DNA from: Archangiaceae bacterium
Lineage (GTDB): Bacteria; Myxococcota; Myxococcia; Myxococcales; Myxococcaceae
Direction of reading: 5' to 3'
Assembly (NCBI GenBank): GCA_016879935.1
Contig: JAACJQ010000242.1
Span: forward strand, 1 to 53,710
Length of the DNA stretch: 53,710 bases
This document shows positions 53,242 to 53,710 of this stretch, one piece after another. The notes under the pieces were generated by a model, which did not search any database, was not told where the DNA came from, and was given only the letters and a program-made list of their open reading frames with translations. A program made the translations under genes and the position numbers. The first letter of the stretch is position 1. The number at the start of each line of letters is the position of its first letter.

Positions 53242-53710
53242 GCGGCGGTTGCTGGCAGCGTTGGCTGTGTCTGCTTTGTTCGTTTCACCTGCGTACGCGT
53301 CGAGTCACCGCGAGGCGCCATTCATTACACGAAACCCGAAAGTCGACGGCACCGACTTCTACCTGTTCAACAGCTACGAGACGGGTCGCAGCAGCAACGT
53401 GACCGTCATCGCGAACTACCAGCCGCTGCAGGACGCGTACGGTGGCCCGAACTACTTCTCGATGGATCCCGAGGCGCTCTACGAGATCCACTTCGACAAC
53501 ACCGGCGACGGTCAAGAAGACATCACCTTCCAGTTCCGCTTTCAGAACACGCTGCTGAACGGCACGGGCGTGGCGCTGTCGACGCTGCCTGACGGTGGCT
53601 TCGGTGCGCTGCCCGACGGCGGAGCGCCGGTCGCGATTCCCCTCATCAACGCCGGCACCATCGGCCTCGCCGACGGCGGCTTCACGCTCGCGCCCACGGG
53701 CTTCCAGGGC
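53240..53710 (+). CDS. DUF4331 family exported protein (partial, runs off the window)
   Basis: The first 157 codons of an exported protein: signal MRRLLAALAVSALFVSPAYA, then the DUF4331 hallmark SSHREAPFITRNPKVDGTDF followed by YLFNSYE and YFSMDPEALYEIHFDN with GDGQEDITFQFRF. The family is periplasmic or surface, of unknown role. Many full-length members are 300-500 residues, so most of the gene lies outside. The ATG at 53240 has a GGGAGG ribosome site seven bases upstream, which makes this start sure. The clause LPDGGFGALPDGG is a short repeat after residue 115. Confidence 0.9.
   Translation, partial: MRRLLAALAVSALFVSPAYASSHREAPFITRNPKVDGTDFYLFNSYETGRSSNVTVIANYQPLQDAYGGPNYFSMDPEALYEIHFDNTGDGQEDITFQFRFQNTLLNGTGVALSTLPDGGFGALPDGGAPVAIPLINAGTIGLADGGFTLAPTGFQG

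Overview
The window is GC-rich DNA from a member of the Myxococcota, most likely a Myxococcales-type chromosome. Four things point there: a TIGR02265-type (DUF2378) protein, a MYXO-CTERM-like sorting tail, many lipoproteins with Asp-Ala-Gly or Gly/Ser-rich spacers followed by beta-propeller-like domains, and an FHA sigma54-activator beside a TPR Ser/Thr kinase. I see no tRNA, rRNA, insertion sequence, prophage or CRISPR array. The window lies at the replication origin: dnaA (45252-46607, minus) is followed by a gene-free stretch with an A/T-richer segment and a same-orientation DnaA-box cluster.

Layout. 0.1-4.4 kb: TIGR02265 protein, di-haem cytochrome c, MopE-like/lamin-tail lipoprotein and a GNAT enzyme. 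4.6-6.8 kb: an MglA-like GTPase coupled to a PocR-domain histidine kinase. 6.8-8.6 kb: two exported proteins of unknown function. 8.6-12.5 kb: a cobalamin riboswitch, a BtuB-like TonB-dependent receptor and a beta-propeller lipoprotein that may be a functional analogue of Bacteroides BtuG. 12.5-20 kb: a DAG-linker lipoprotein, a small conserved protein, an ATP-grasp enzyme, a large lipoprotein and a NarL-type two-component pair. 20-25 kb: a LysM/muramidase protein coupled to a MYXO-CTERM FG-GAP protein, then a Gly/Ser-linker propeller lipoprotein. 25-30.7 kb: mutarotase, PEGA-like protein, double-flavodoxin protein with a 39-bp internal duplication, a BtuF-like cobalamin-binding protein and a CBM-like lipoprotein. 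30.7-36.3 kb: hybrid histidine kinase, NAD(P)H oxidoreductase with divergent LysR regulator, a repeat-bearing intergenic stretch, an Amidase_3 enzyme and a small GNAT.

36.3-44.2 kb is a tight four-gene minus-strand operon: secreted protein, HEAT-repeat protein resembling vitellogenin-type lipid-transfer modules, FHA/sigma54 activator, Ser/Thr kinase. It faces a cysteine amidase-like gene across a perfectly nested double palindrome (44246-44307). 45.2-47 kb holds dnaA (TTG start) and oriC. 47-53.7 kb: an NHL/propeller lipoprotein, a scramblase-like protein, and a TPR - HupE/UreJ operon (the HupE protein has an EF-hand) next to a truncated DUF4331 gene.

Best candidates for undescribed biology: the riboswitch-controlled BtuB plus propeller lipoprotein pair; the secreted/HEAT pair wired to a kinase and sigma54 activator under a nested palindrome; and two peptidoglycan-hydrolase-like proteins with no signal peptide. 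All functions are read from sequence by eye; no database search was run.
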